Positions 21,835-33,442 are shown, numbered from the stretch's first letter. The stretch: 64,000 nt of DNA from Evernia prunastri (GCA_003184365.1 NKYR01000108.1:62001-126000); one strand, 5' to 3'. The notes: a model not told the origin generated them from the sequence alone. Program-made: numbers and translations.

Positions 21835-22440
21835 CGTAGCGGCTCTAAAAACCGGGAACGTGCTATGATGTCGATTTTTGCGTATTCAACTTCCAACACG
21901 TCCTCGCCGATTATATGTGATTCTTAAGGTAGCGATCAATTTGCCGGATTTCTTTGCTTCTCAACTCTTTCACGCTGACAGAAGAAGAGAGCGAGAATTG
22001 ATTGTGAGAAGAGGGAAGGCTCGATTTGGTAACCTGACAAGTGACCGGGAGACACGCAGCCTCAGCGGCCTTGGCAGCACTCTCCTTTTTAAGCGACAAA
22101 TCAGGGCCTTGCCTCTCTTTCTATTTCTATGCCTCATTCTACAACACCTACTCGTATTCATAGACGGAGAACAACACTACTGTTTCGGCACACTGCAGCC
22201 CGTGTTTATATTCAATGGATCATTCTTATGCTACGTATCGTTCCTGTACCCATCGAATCAACTTTTGTCAAAGCTTTTATGCAAGCCCCTAAATGTTCAC
22301 TCCCTTTAATGATCGAGATAAGTCATGCACTGATCTTCGGCTTCTTTAACAAATGTGAAAAGCTGTGTCTCCGTTCGTCATGTAAACACATGGTGGACGC
22401 CTGTGTCGGAGTTGCGTGTTAGATAGCTGTAGCAAAGAAA
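21835..22440. other. Intergenic region between BAP31 start and DUS3 end
   Basis: No supported gene. A plus-strand open frame at 21878-22309 lacks an intron pattern or family match and its composition is not coding-like; it lies in the BAP31 promoter region. Confidence 0.45.
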
Positions 22441-25209
22441 CTAGCCCTCGGCCTCGATCTCGTAGCTATTCGATTTGTGCTTCGGTTGGAAATTGAAGTC
22501 CTTATGCGCTGGACCGAGGAACATCTCACTACACAATGTCAGCACCTGCTTTACAGCAGAGGGGTTTCTGAATATATCAGTCACCTAATCTTGATCCAGT
22601 CTTTGTAGTTGTCGCTCCCTAGGAGCGTTTCGAGGTCATTCCTCCCTCTCCAAGCAGGCGGTCGGTCTTGCAAACTTGGTGGCAGATGCTCAAGGATTCC
22701 AACCGGAATGTATCTATAAGCAAAGCTCAACCACTCTAGCAAAAATCGCCTCGTAACCCCAATACCCATCTCATCAGAGCCCCATGTCTCCAGACCATAT
22801 CGAGCATATTGCTCGACCAAAGCAAGGCGCTCACTGGCCGATTTGTCAATATACTGTCCTTGTTGAATCTCTTCGAATATCCACTTTGAAAGCACATGAA
22901 TTAGCTAGCATCCTATCTTCAAGGAAAAGACTGATGGGACGAGACCGCTCGGACTTATTTTCAGCCCTTTACTCCTTAGGTATCGACGCGAACGGTCCGA
23001 TGCAAAGAACAGTTTTCTGGAGACTTGTACATACAGGCTTGATAAGTGCGCCTCGTGCAACCATGACTGAGTCGACTTTCGCTTCTTCCAGGTGAGTGTT
23101 ATAGTCAACGTGAGAATAGCAATCACCATTGCCGAGAAAGTAGACCTTGCTTCTAGGCTGTGACCTCTCATCCACCTCCCTGACAGTGTCCGCGAGGTCG
23201 TCTCCCTTTTCATTATAATCTTTAATGAGGGCAGCACATTCAGATATATACTTCCAGTCGGCATTCTTCGTGTATCTCTGTTGTCGGCTTCGTCCGTGCA
23301 GTGTAATCGCTGCAGCACCAGATGACCCACCGCCAAGCTGGAGGGCTTCCTGACCGCCGTATATCAGGCGATATACCAATTTGAGAGCATTCGGTCTATT
23401 GTCCTTCGTACCCATACGAATCTTAACCGTGACTGGTATCTCTCCAGAAACAGCGTTCATGCCGCGAACGATCTTCTCTAACTTTCCTGGGCTGTCGAGA
23501 AGGGCAGATCCCGCACCTGTACGATAAACAAGATCGATTGGACACCCGCAATTAAGGTCAACTACCCGCAGATACGGGCACAGCTGACTCAAGACCTCTG
23601 TAGCCTTGAGCGCTTGCCATGGCTTGTTCGCAGCAATTTGAGCTCCGAACTTGAAGTCCTTTGCACTATCGTAGTCCTTTACCACGCTGTCGCTGGGCTG
23701 GTATGCTGGTGGAGTAGCCTCTGACTCGTGAGCACGCATCAACGCCCACTCAGATTTCTGTCCTTGAATCAAAGGTAGGCTCATGGCCATCTCAGAGTAA
23801 GTGACTTGAGCCCCTTGAGCGACGCACAACCGCCGAAATGGTAGGTTACCTTGCGTAGTCAGAGGGGCAAGCACAGGGGTTTCTGGCCCAAAGTAGATCC
23901 TACGCTTCTCAGATGGCAAGAATGGAGGTTCGGTATAACGAGCTCTGTTGTCTTCGACATCCGACTTTTCGGGCTTGATCTCCGATACAACACGGTCTTC
24001 CTCGGTTTCTTCCCGACGACCTTTGAGATTTCTGCGGGTATTTTCTTCGAGCTCTTTACCACTCTTCTCAATCCACTGACTGTATTGATATGCTTTTGGG
24101 GTATTGAATTTGCGTTTCATCAAGTCATTCTTGGCCTGGGTAGATATCTCATTGATGGTTCCGATATCTGAAACGTCAGAACGCGGTTTTCCACGATGGC
24201 CAGCATCTTCTTCGGTAAGTATCAACTCTTTCCTTCCGTCTTCAAGGTCTCTCTCCCTCATGTGGGATCCAACGAAACGGCATTTGAACCCAACGTCACA
24301 TTTACCCTTAGCCTGCCTATAATAATTCGTAGTCAGCATTCTTTCTGCAACGCAAGTCTTGCGATTAGGGGGTTTGAGGGGTAAATAGAGCCTACTGCTC
24401 CCAAAATAGTAATTTTGAAGACGAAACACCCATGTGATGAGACAGGTTTGAGGGGAAATAAGAGCCCATTGCTCCTGGAGCATGGGTTGCGACTTGCGAT
24501 TTAGGCGTGATGGTTATGATAAGTTCCACAATAAACATACCATATTGGACAGACTCCGCCGAACGTCGTTAAATCTTCTCTTTTCCAGTCCTTCAGATAC
24601 CTTCGAAGATCATGCTCAAATCTGCAACTGTCTCCAAAGCGACACTCACTGGGGGAGAACTCGGGACTATTGGCACGACTTGCACAAAGACCGACCTCGT
24701 CTCTCGAGGCTCCAAAATTTCGATTAGTATTCTGGCCCCGAGACTTTTCCTTTTTCTTGCCCCTTTCACCGCCTTTGGGCTGGTTAACATGGGCAGCGCC
24801 TTCAGCGGCATCGTCATCCGCAACAGCAGAACTTCTGTCGCCGTTGCTACCAGCTGGGTGCAAAAGGAACCTGACCAGCGTAAGCTGGCTACTCATAGAT
24901 GGACTTTGGAGGTACTGACTCTACTTTGATAGGAGCAACTCCTTTTTGTCTTTCACTGCGTGTAGGGCCTTGGGATCCATCTTCCGAGTCCAGTTTTCTC
25001 CGTTTCGATTGGGATATCTCTACGCCATCGGCAATGCCGTGTCTTTCGAATTTCTCTGCCTTGCTCACGGCCGAGTCCTCCGCCATTGGAACCTGCTGAG
25101 GGTGGACCTTCTTGTCAACCAACTCCGAGGTGGAAGACTGCTCCAACTGGAAGGCTGGCTCCAGAGGATTAGGAGGTGGATTGCCATTACTATCTTCCAT
25201 TCCCGCCAT
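22441..25209 (-). CDS. DUS3: tRNA-dihydrouridine(47) synthase [NAD(P)+], Dus3
   Basis: Flavoenzyme that reduces U47 of tRNAs. The N-terminal exon (from the ATG at 25209) is charged, with KRRKLD. Exon 2, ending at 24541, has the basic linker and the first CCCH finger (LCASRA, then CRFGDSCRFEH). A 224-nt intron (24317-24540) precedes the second finger (KCDVGFKCRFVGSH). The DUS barrel follows: AQGAQVTYSEMAMS, VDLNCGCPIDLVYRTGAG with the catalytic Cys, PVTVKIRMGTK, ITLHGRSRQQRYTKNADW and MVARGALIKP. Later introns are 22884-23034 and 22529-22584. The tail matches the family (EEIQQGQYIDKSASERL, then FLGPAHKDFNFQPKHKSN). The junction between exon 1 and exon 2 near 24870-24930 is not settled; the best in-frame solutions need introns of only 34-40 nt. 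Confidence 0.92.
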
Positions 25210-26118
25210 AATGGAAATCAGGTGGTCCTGTTAATTAGCGATGAGATCGAGGAGTCTATGATCCGTGACAATCATATGCAGGGGTGTCTGGAGGAGTACG
25301 GTAGGAAGAAGGTTTTGATCTTCGTCAAGGTTCCAAGGTGTTGCTTGTTGCCGGCAGCCAGGTGTGTGAATGAAAGTAGAGTACTCCGTAGAGTAGTATT
25401 ACTAGAGTAGACCAGCAATTGGCCCAAATACGTAGCCTCGAATCAGACAGCATGTAGCTAAGGTAAGGTAAGGTAAGGTAGCTAAGGTAACCTTGTGTAA
25501 TAGGTAAGTTTGTAAGCGCTTCAAGCCTTGCAAGAACGTGGGAGATAGATGATAAATGATGATGATCGCTCGCGTGCCGTCAAAGTCAAATACTGGAGCC
25601 AACTAAAGGTACTTTATAAAGGTAGGTAGAGAGTATGTACTCTAGACGCAACGTCATGTCCATTTCATTTCAAATTGCTACTTCGTAGAGTAGAGTACCT
25701 ATATTACGCAGTAACGCAACTTATGTATACCTACTCTAAAGGCCTCGTCGTCCTCATCTCCTTCTACTCTACTCTACTCCTACATTGCTGTCTACCTTGT
25801 GATTCGGCAAAAGACAGCTGAACATTATTCACTAATCACTATTCATTGGCTACTGTACTACCACATCTTACATACATTTGCCTCTTTTGCCTCCCGCCTA
25901 AACTTGAGTACTCTAACACAAGGTAACAAGAAGGAAGGCAAGAATACCCACTTATTGGATCGGTACCACTTGGAAGCGGCTCAACTCTATTTCTTGAGCT
26001 TGAAGCCCGCCATCGCTATTCGCTCCTTCCGAAAAGCCCCCCCCCCCGGAGGCCCCCGTCTTACTGCGTCACTTACCATCTCTACACGACGACAAGGCGA
26101 CGACAGCATTAATATTAA
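25210..26118. other. AT-rich divergent intergenic region with short repeats
   Basis: Divergent promoters of DUS3 and the SFP1-like gene. It has an AAGGT pentanucleotide run (25460-25481, with a related copy to about 25490), several AGAGTAGAGTA/TACTCTACTC blocks between 25380 and 25790, and a C10 run near 26039. The missing first exon of the SFP1-like gene may be here. The open frame at 25799-26209 is in another frame and has no family match. Confidence 0.5.
25458..25492. repeat. AAGGT pentanucleotide repeat
   Basis: About four AAGGT units in tandem followed by TAGCT and another AAGGT. Short, imperfect, intergenic. Confidence 0.8.
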
Positions 26119-28445
26119 TATATTCTCCCAGAACAACACCAACAGCCCAAGTCATACACAATCCTTAACCACAGCATTCATAGTACTCAGCGGTCGACTA
26201 TTCCATTAGCCCGAAGACCTCATAATCATACACCGCCTATTCTTCCCCCAAGAGACACAACCCATACCGTAAAGCTGGATTCCCGAGACACCCCACCTCC
26301 TCTGCACTTTTCGCCAGCCGCGAGCGATCGAGAGCGCTCATCGACTGCAGAGACAACTCCTATAGGCACTCCAAGAGGCTTTGGCGCAGCTTTACCGCGC
26401 AAAGCAGACAAGGAGAAGGAGAACTGGTTCGCTTGGCACCATAAACATAGCGGATTTGGCGGTACGTCCTACGTGGACTCGACCTTGCTCGATTCCGACT
26501 TCGAGGACACCTCCTTTCCACTCTTCAATGACCCAGCACCTTTCCTAGACATGGGGAGTCGCACCACGCCCATCGACATCGCTACATCTTATCGCGCTGC
26601 TTCTCCGCGGAATACTCAGACCTCGAATCTCACGTCCGCTCTTCAATCAACTTCTGCTAACGAGGCGCGACCAACCACCGCGATGGACATGAGTGGGACA
26701 CCGTTCAAAGGGTTCGGAGGGTTTGGAGGAGCTACACCAGGGTCTCAGCACAGTGGGGCGCAACCCATATCCATGAATGTCTCCAATCGGGAGAAACCGC
26801 GGAGGGAGAGTCTAGCTGGTAGCATGGTCACCGGTATGAGCTGGGGTGGTAATTCTGTCGGAAGTTGGATTCGGGATGAGTATGCCTCCACGGCGTCTAC
26901 TGGTTACCAGATTACCTTGCTGACCGTCTCCAGTATCATCATGCAAGGGACTTCCCCTTTCGCTTACCAGTCTCCTTCATTTCACTCTTCGTCCTACCTT
27001 CCCAAGTTGGAGGCCAACTTCATGCGAGACTTTTCATGCTGCGGACTGACACTCCCTTCCCTCCACGAATTGCTACAACATTATGAAGAGAATCATACAG
27101 ATCAAGTGCAGCCCTCGATGCAGAAGCAGACTCAAACTGGATCAGATGTCCGAGCCGATCCAAAGGCTGGGATTGCAGCTACCACGGTCGACCCCGTCCG
27201 GAATCGTGGTCGAGCTCAGCAGCAGCAACAGCAGACGGAACCATCACAAACAGGACAAGCAACCCCTCAACGCTCGTCTACCCCAGTCACTCCAAGACAG
27301 ACACAACCTTCGGCGCAATTAGCCCGAGTCTTCGCCCCCATGCAGCCCAAGATTGAACAAGACGATGACGCCATGGGAGACATGGAAATGGAAGACGATT
27401 ATTCAAGCTTACAACAGACACATTATCCCGCGCAGACTCAAGCCAGGATAACGCAGCGGTCTCAATTTGGTCAACCTGCTTCAGGTAGAGTACCAAACCT
27501 GGACATTAACACCATGAACATGGGTAATCCATTGCAACAGCATCAAGGTTTACGCAATTCGCAACCTACGACTCCAGTGTCAGCTGGTAGGAATGGACCT
27601 ATGTACTACAACAACCCCACTGTATCGTCGGTCAACACTCCTACCCTGACCACGTACCCCAGCGCACATCCTCTCCAACAGCAGTACTACACACCTGATT
27701 CCTCGGCTCCTGGTTCACCTGGCGAGTTGGACGGAGACTTCCTTGGCAACATGGGAAACATGAACGTGGGAAATATGCAGTACATGCAGAATCAGAATCA
27801 AGGATATGGTGGCTACGACTTTAGCAATGATAGTGGCATGGGGGACTATTGCATCGACGAGCCTGCAAAAAGACTGTTCAGCCTCAACGGTGGCTTCAAC
27901 CAACCGCAACAGCCTGCTCAACCCACTTCCGCCACTCAGCTCGGCGATGGGCAATACAGCGAGAATAGTGAGCTCGCAAAGACGATAAGAGAACAACAAA
28001 AGCTAGCTGGGGTGCCAGATCCCTCGGCTGATGGTGGTGTGCCTAAGCCTTTCCACTGCCCCGTGATTGGCTGTGAGAAGGCTTACAAGAATCAAAACGG
28101 CTTGAAGTATCATAAGAGCGTAAGTGTTCCACGCTCTTCCTTTCATGAAGCCCTACTAATAGCAACCAGCACGGCCACAACACCCAACAATTGAAAGATA
28201 ACAACAATGGCACCTTTTCCATCGTCGATCCCGAAACGCTGGACCCCTATCCTGGCACCCTAGGCATGGAAAAGCACAAGCCATACCGCTGCGATACCTG
28301 CGGGAAACGCTACAAGAACCTCAACGGCCTCAAATACCACAAGAACCACTCCCCAGCCTGTGAATCCGAGATCCAGAACCCGTACCCTCATTCCGCCGGT
28401 CGGGCCGACATGTCGGAGATGTCGACCAACGAGATGGTCATGTAA
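26119..28445 (+). CDS. SFP1: C2H2 zinc-finger transcription factor, Sfp1-like
   Basis: Split-finger regulator related to yeast Sfp1, which controls ribosome-biogenesis genes and cell size. The frame is open from 26119, but no in-frame ATG occurs before about 26550, although the clearly coding segment KADKEKENWFAWHHKHSGFG precedes it. The true start must therefore be in an upstream exon I could not identify. Introns are 26880-26933 (54 nt) and 28120-28169 (50 nt). Landmarks: FSCCGLTLPSLHELLQHYEE (a degenerate first finger), a Gln/Asn/Met-rich disordered centre, CPVIGCEKAYKNQNGLKYHK with its second His after the second intron, and CDTCGKRYKNLNGLKYHKNH near the end. Removing the first intron gives WIRDDIIMQGTSPF, as in orthologues. 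Family call is strong; the 5' boundary is unknown. Confidence 0.85.
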
Positions 28446-29255
28446 GAACGACAAGACAGGATCTATGAGAGAGAGATATCCCGACGTCGAGACACCGAAA
28501 CGTGTACCAACACCGAATTTTCTTCTTTTCCTTTGTTAATCCAATTTACTTTTCGACCTGCAGGGTGTTGGGGAGTCCGTCATCCGAATCGAAATCGCAT
28601 TCCACTGGCGCCGGGGTCGTATACATATCCTAGATTCCCCCTCGCTGCGACTATACCTGTTGTACACTATTTTTTTTTACCGTTCTTCTTTCGTCTTTCT
28701 CATCATCTTGCCCTCTCGCTCGTTTTCCTTTTCCCCCCTCCAACCCGTTTCCTTCTTCTCTTCCGTGGCAGATATCAAAAAGGACTCCTGGATCTACGCT
28801 TTTTCCGGAAAATGGGGATACATGGCCGTGCTTTGTAATCGGGTGGTGGCACGTTGGATAGCTCGACTTGCAGGGCTTTTTCGGCTGTTCATGTGGAGGC
28901 GGTGGCGGGAAGGGTGGGGAAAGAGGGTGGAGGGGGGGCAAAGATGGTGAAAGGGGGGGGGGAAGATGGTGGCAAGAGATGTGTTGCAATAGGCTGCTGC
29001 ATTGGTAGATAAATATTGTCTTACGGTTTATATAATCGGACTGGAATCTCGTCCGGTGTATTGTTTTTCAGGCCCGTTGGTGGTTGATGGTGACTGACTG
29101 ATTGACTGACTGATTGAATATTACATACGGTCGTTTTGTCCATGATCTTTTGCAGGATGTTTGTGGGACTTTGGTATCATCTTCTAACGTACGGCACCAA
29201 TGGACTGACTGGACGGGCTTGCGGTACTTTATGTTCTTTAATTCATGTCTCTAAG
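28446..29255. other. Convergent 3' region, SFP1-like / NOC2
   Basis: No supported gene. It should contain two converging 3' UTRs. There are purine/pyrimidine-skewed stretches and a G9 run at about 28953, and a GACTGACTGATT-type tetranucleotide run at 29090-29114. Confidence 0.5.
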
Positions 29256-31640
29256 CTAATCGTCCTGTTCGGAACCTAAGCCCTCTGAATCTTCATCTCC
29301 TTCTTCCTCCTCCTCTTTGTCTTCTTCCTCCTCCTCACTTTGTTCAACCCCATCAAGCATACCACGCGACGACTCCCCATCCCGATCCCAATCCCCATCT
29401 TCTCTCCCCGCCCTGGCCGTCCTCGCTTCATCCTCCCTCCGGCTCGCGCTCAGCACCCGCTCCTTCTCCTCCCGCTGCTTCCTCAACCCCTCGACGAAGG
29501 CACCCAGCGGCGTCTCCTCGACGGCGACATCCCGCAGGAAGTTGTCCACGCCCTGGCGGTCGCTGGGGCCGAAGTTCACGCTGGCTCTCTTCCCCTCCAC
29601 GTACTGCGCGTTGGCGGACATCTTTTGCAGCAGCAGGGTTATGGACGAGTTGAGCTTGGCGTTCTTGTTGCCTTTGCCTTCGCGCTCGGCCTTGTTGTTG
29701 ACGGATTTGTTGCCCTTTGAGGGGGGCGACGACGCGGACTTGAGCCAGCGCTTCAAGGCCACGGTGGGCGGTATGGTCAGTTCGGGGAAGGCGATGTGTT
29801 TCGCCCAGCAGCCGAAGAATTCGGCGAGGAGCTCCTGCAATTGCTGCCCGAGGCCGTCTTGGTAGATGCGGGTTCGGAGGTAGGATTTTGGCGCGCGGAG
29901 GGCGGTGGAGAAGTCGAGCGGTGGCAGGGTTGAGGGCTTGGGCGGCTTGGAGAGGTCCGGGGATGAGAGGACCTCGAGGAGGGCGGGCGCCAGCGGGATG
30001 TAGGTTGATGTCGTTCGTGAAAGGCGGAGGAGGGAGCGGGTGAGGTGGAAGCGGAGGGGGAAGTAGGTTGGTGTTGGAATTAGGCGGAGGGCGCCCAGGG
30101 TGATTTGGACGAGAGGGTAGATCAGCGGATGGAGGGGGGAGGTGGAGGGAGATTTGAGGAGCGGGTTCGAGCAGTGCGTTGAGAGGACTCGAGACCAGAA
30201 GTCGAGACTGTGGGTGTACTGCCAGTTGTAGACTGTCTTGTAGGAGTCTTTCGTGGGGTGCGTGATGCTGGTTCGTAGGTGAACTGCAAGTTGGCGGATG
30301 TAGGTGAAGCCTGTTGTGTATCCGATGTTTGGATCTAATCCCCACAATTCGGCAGCGGAGTTCTTCATCAGATTGATGCCGGGGAGGGTGTGGATGTTTG
30401 TGATCCTGCTGCCTCGGACGAAGCCCTGGTAGGTGGTTTTCAGGACTGCTTCGCGGAGGGAGGCATCGCTTATGACGGCGAGGCGTCTGATGAGCATGAA
30501 GGCGGTGATCCGTGTGGCTTCATCGGTTGAGGTATCGGACCAGACGTTGACAGTTGTTTTGACGAGATTTTTGAGGACCTTTTTGAACGAGAGGAGGTAG
30601 GGCAGGAGGGGAATCAGACATTGCAGGGTCATTTTTATGGTTGGAGCGTCTGATAGGTTCTCCAAAAGGTGATGTATCGATGCTGAATGTGACTTCAGTA
30701 GCGGTGTAAGGGTCCGATACTTCTTCGAGTCAGTAGCAATGCGTACTTTGCCAGAGTTCAACTCCTTTATTGGCAGGTGGTGGCTCAAGACGTTGGGGAC
30801 ATGCTCGAGTGCAGTCAAAAGTAGTTCGTTATAGACCTCTGGACTTGAGATGGAATATTTGTGCTCTTTGCCATCGTCCGAGTTGACATAAGCAGCAGCC
30901 CTGAGCGCGAGCACAACCTGACGCATCGCACGTAACGACTGCTGTTCCACCATTGCAGTTTTCCACTTGCGAACCATGACTGTTGTGACCTCCGACTCGT
31001 CATCTTCCGTCTTTTGCTGCACGTCCTTCTTGTCTTTGGACTTCTTCCGTTTCTTCTGCTGGGGCTCCTCTTCTTCACTTAGTTGATCCACTTCTGCCAG
31101 GTCTGCGTCTTCATCGAAGTCCAGCAATTCAGCATCATTTTCCTTGAGGTACTTGTAGAACTCCGGATCTTTCTGAGCCAATGCATCCAGGTCATCCTTG
31201 TGTGCATCTAATCCGTCTTCCTGCCCAGAGCCCATCTCATCGTCGCTGGCGAAAGAGCTACCCTTTTCTAGAACATCATCCTCTGAATCATCGTCTTCTT
31301 CCTGACGCTTCCTCTTTCGTGTCTTGTTTGCTACCTCATTTGTCTTCGCCACCTTCTTCCCCTTGCCCTTCTGTTCTGGGAGGTCGAAGCCACCTTGGAA
31401 GAATTCATCGACACTCATCTTGCTCAAGTCCGCAGCTGCCGATCCATTGACATTCGCCGAAGCCGCAGGCTTGGCTTTGTGATCAGGTGCTCTAGCCTTG
31501 TCAGCTGCATTCCTGGCCTGCTTCTTGCTTTTGATCTGCTGGCGCTGCTTGATCTTGGCGACATCTTTTCGTTTTTCAATTGCATCTTTGAGATGATTCT
31601 TCTCGAACTTCTTCGTAGACTTCTTCGCCCGTCCAGGCAT
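29256..31640 (-). CDS. NOC2: Nucleolar complex protein 2 (Noc2/Rebu-like)
   Basis: Pre-60S ribosome biogenesis factor that pairs with Noc1 (nucleolus) and Noc3 (nucleoplasm). Intronless 794-residue frame from the ATG at 31640. The N-terminus is very basic (GRAKKSTKKFEKNHLKDAIE, KIKQRQQIKSKKQAR), with FFQGGFDLPEQKGK and acidic patches (about 105-200). The Noc2 domain, an alpha-helical repeat, spans about 285-640 with HLPIKELNSGKVRI, CLIPLLPYLLSFKKVLKNLV, LMKNSAAELWGLDPNIGYTT, NWQYTHSLDFWSRVLSTHC and PLIYPLVQITLGALRLIP. The C-terminus ends in a long Glu/Asp tract. Base composition shifts to high GC in the C-terminal third (about 29400-30200), which creates long false frames on the other strand. 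Confidence 0.95.
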   Translation of the reverse strand: MPGRAKKSTKKFEKNHLKDAIEKRKDVAKIKQRQQIKSKKQARNAADKARAPDHKAKPAASANVNGSAAADLSKMSVDEFFQGGFDLPEQKGKGKKVAKTNEVANKTRKRKRQEEDDDSEDDVLEKGSSFASDDEMGSGQEDGLDAHKDDLDALAQKDPEFYKYLKENDAELLDFDEDADLAEVDQLSEEEEPQQKKRKKSKDKKDVQQKTEDDESEVTTVMVRKWKTAMVEQQSLRAMRQVVLALRAAAYVNSDDGKEHKYSISSPEVYNELLLTALEHVPNVLSHHLPIKELNSGKVRIATDSKKYRTLTPLLKSHSASIHHLLENLSDAPTIKMTLQCLIPLLPYLLSFKKVLKNLVKTTVNVWSDTSTDEATRITAFMLIRRLAVISDASLREAVLKTTYQGFVRGSRITNIHTLPGINLMKNSAAELWGLDPNIGYTTGFTYIRQLAVHLRTSITHPTKDSYKTVYNWQYTHSLDFWSRVLSTHCSNPLLKSPSTSPLHPLIYPLVQITLGALRLIPTPTYFPLRFHLTRSLLRLSRTTSTYIPLAPALLEVLSSPDLSKPPKPSTLPPLDFSTALRAPKSYLRTRIYQDGLGQQLQELLAEFFGCWAKHIAFPELTIPPTVALKRWLKSASSPPSKGNKSVNNKAEREGKGNKNAKLNSSITLLLQKMSANAQYVEGKRASVNFGPSDRQGVDNFLRDVAVEETPLGAFVEGLRKQREEKERVLSASRREDEARTARAGREDGDWDRDGESSRGMLDGVEQSEEEEEDKEEEEEGDEDSEGLGSEQDD

Positions 31641-32577
31641 ATTTATGCATCGGCCTCAAAGCAGAATTTTCCTCTTCCAACAGGATAGCAGTGACGTGTC
31701 GGATCGTCTGAGAGGTGCTGTATGTTTGTGGTGGTCCCTCGGTCTGAAAATTGAAGTTGCGGAGAGCTGGAAATGGAAGGTGTGCCGAGTCGCTTCAATC
31801 TAACCATTCCTGGCGCTGCGAATTTGTGCTCTATGCTCTTCATTTTGGTCACAGCCAGGTTCAGCCACTACAAACCAGCCAGTTCAGCTAGAAAATGTCT
31901 CGTCTGACTGGTACGCATCCTTAGACTGTCATATTCCCAGCATACTGAGCCTAAACTATAATCTGCTCCATGCCAAGTTCAACGATTGAAGTGGACTACG
32001 CTTTCCAGCAACTCAATCCGTTAAGCGCTTGCCGATCTGATTACGCTTTGTGCGACGCGCGTCTGATAAACGTCAAGTCAAGTCCGAGAAGTAACCAGCG
32101 CTCCTTGACGGTTACAGACTACAAGCTACAGCATCCGTAGACGGCATCATTGAAGCAGAAGCCCAAATGATTTCAGCCGTGTCTAAACAAGGTTGCAAAA
32201 TGTTTCGGAAAGAGCTCTGCCACGTTGGAGTTGCTGGGAGTTGGGAGTTGAATTCCACGGAGCACTGCAATAATGATAATAACCACGGAGCACACAACAT
32301 TTGCGCCTGGCACGATCGTTGGTCTGTTGGATGTTGTGTTGCAGTGAAATACCTCCGGCGAGACATGCTAATAAGCCCTTTGGGGTTGCGTGCCAAATAG
32401 AGGAACATGTTGGGAGGATGTAGAGTATGCTCGTAGCAAAATTCGTTATTCATTGTCTCACGCTCTAAGTCGTCAGTTTAGACGGACACCTTCGAATTTT
32501 CAGTACCGTAATCAATTACTATAGCATGAGATTTCTATCAAATCATAAGATTCTCAGGGCCGTAGAACGACGTAAAC
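31641..32577. other. Intergenic region, no supported gene
   Basis: Promoter side of NOC2. Short frames on both strands (for example 32112-32453) have no ATG context, family match or splice pattern that I trust. Confidence 0.45.
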
Positions 32578-33442
32578 TACAGAATCTGCTCCATGCCCAA
32601 CGACTTGATAGCGTCCAGCACGTCGCTGGCCGTTTGGTATCGGTAGTCCCAGCATCCTTTGATCACGTTGCCACCACTCAATTTAGACACGTCTGGGAAC
32701 TTTCCTGCTCAGATTGATCTCTCCACTTCGCTCTCGTACAAAGCTTTGTCCTCCACAGTCACAGGAGGTGGGCTCTCCCTGTATGGCCAATGACCTGTTA
32801 GGATAGTATAGAGAATTGACCCTAGACTGAAGATATCGGTTGCCGGTGTCGACACCCGTGGCATTCGATGGTCGAAGAACGGATCGTCGGGCAAGTGTTC
32901 ACCATGCAATTCCAGCTCTTCACCCTTGGACCCGCCCAGGTCGCAAAGCCATAGATCTAGAGATGGCAAGAGATCACCACAACTCCCGACAGTGGCATTG
33001 ACTAGATAGTTCTCTGGCCGTTGGTCCGCGTGTATCACACCATGCTCGTGTAGATATACAACGGCTTCAGCCGCTTGCATAGCTCATTTCCAACGCAAAG
33101 GGGTGTCAATTGTGGCATTGTTGCAGTCAATATACGCCTACAGGTTCCCGTTGCTTGCTTCGCCAAGCAAAATGCCATTGTCATGGATCCCCAGAAAGCT
33201 GCCGAAAAGACTTCACTAGCGGCCACTGTATGGTTGAAGGGGCATACAAACGGAACGATTCTAGGGTGAGGACTCAGCTTTTTCAGAATTTGCCTCTCAA
33301 TTGCTATGGCTCTTGCATTCTCTTCCTCCAACTTTTCGTGATTCGGGTTCCCTTTCCAAACCTCCACAGGCAACTTAACGATGACACCGGGACGAATACG
33401 AGAAAACTGCGAGGTGCTACCAAGGTATGGCAAAGACTCCAT
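32578..33442 (-). pseudogene. Decayed protein-kinase-like gene
   Basis: The N-terminal frame (33442, MESLPYLGSTSQFSRIRPGV) and the C-terminal frame (VVYLHEHGVIHADQRPENYL, WLCDLGGSKGEELELHGEHL, TDIFSLGSILYTILTGHWPY) belong to one kinase-like protein with a fungal variant catalytic loop (HADQRPEN, DLG). The sequence between them, GIHDNGILLGEASNGNL and AYIDCNNATIDTPLRW, continues in the C-terminal frame but is cut by a TAG at 33138-33140 and a TGA at 33084-33086. A third in-frame stop (TGA, 32709-32711) precedes AGKFPDVS and the natural end QIL at 32578. The N-terminal frame also fails to join, even if the plausible 49-nt intron ending in TTCGGCAG is removed (one base out). Three stops plus a shift make a pseudogene very likely. 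Confidence 0.85.

Noticed and set aside
21878..22309. 143-residue open frame between BAP31 and DUS3
   Set aside because: No family resemblance and it lies in a promoter region.
25799..26209. 136-residue open frame before the SFP1-like gene
   Set aside because: Not in the SFP1 frame, no ATG context or homology; probably leader.
29428..30345. 305-residue open frame in the other minus frame within NOC2
   Set aside because: Pro/His/Arg-rich shadow of the GC-rich NOC2 coding sequence.
32112..32453. 113-residue minus-strand open frame
   Set aside because: No homology, no splice partners, sits between NOC2 and a dead gene.
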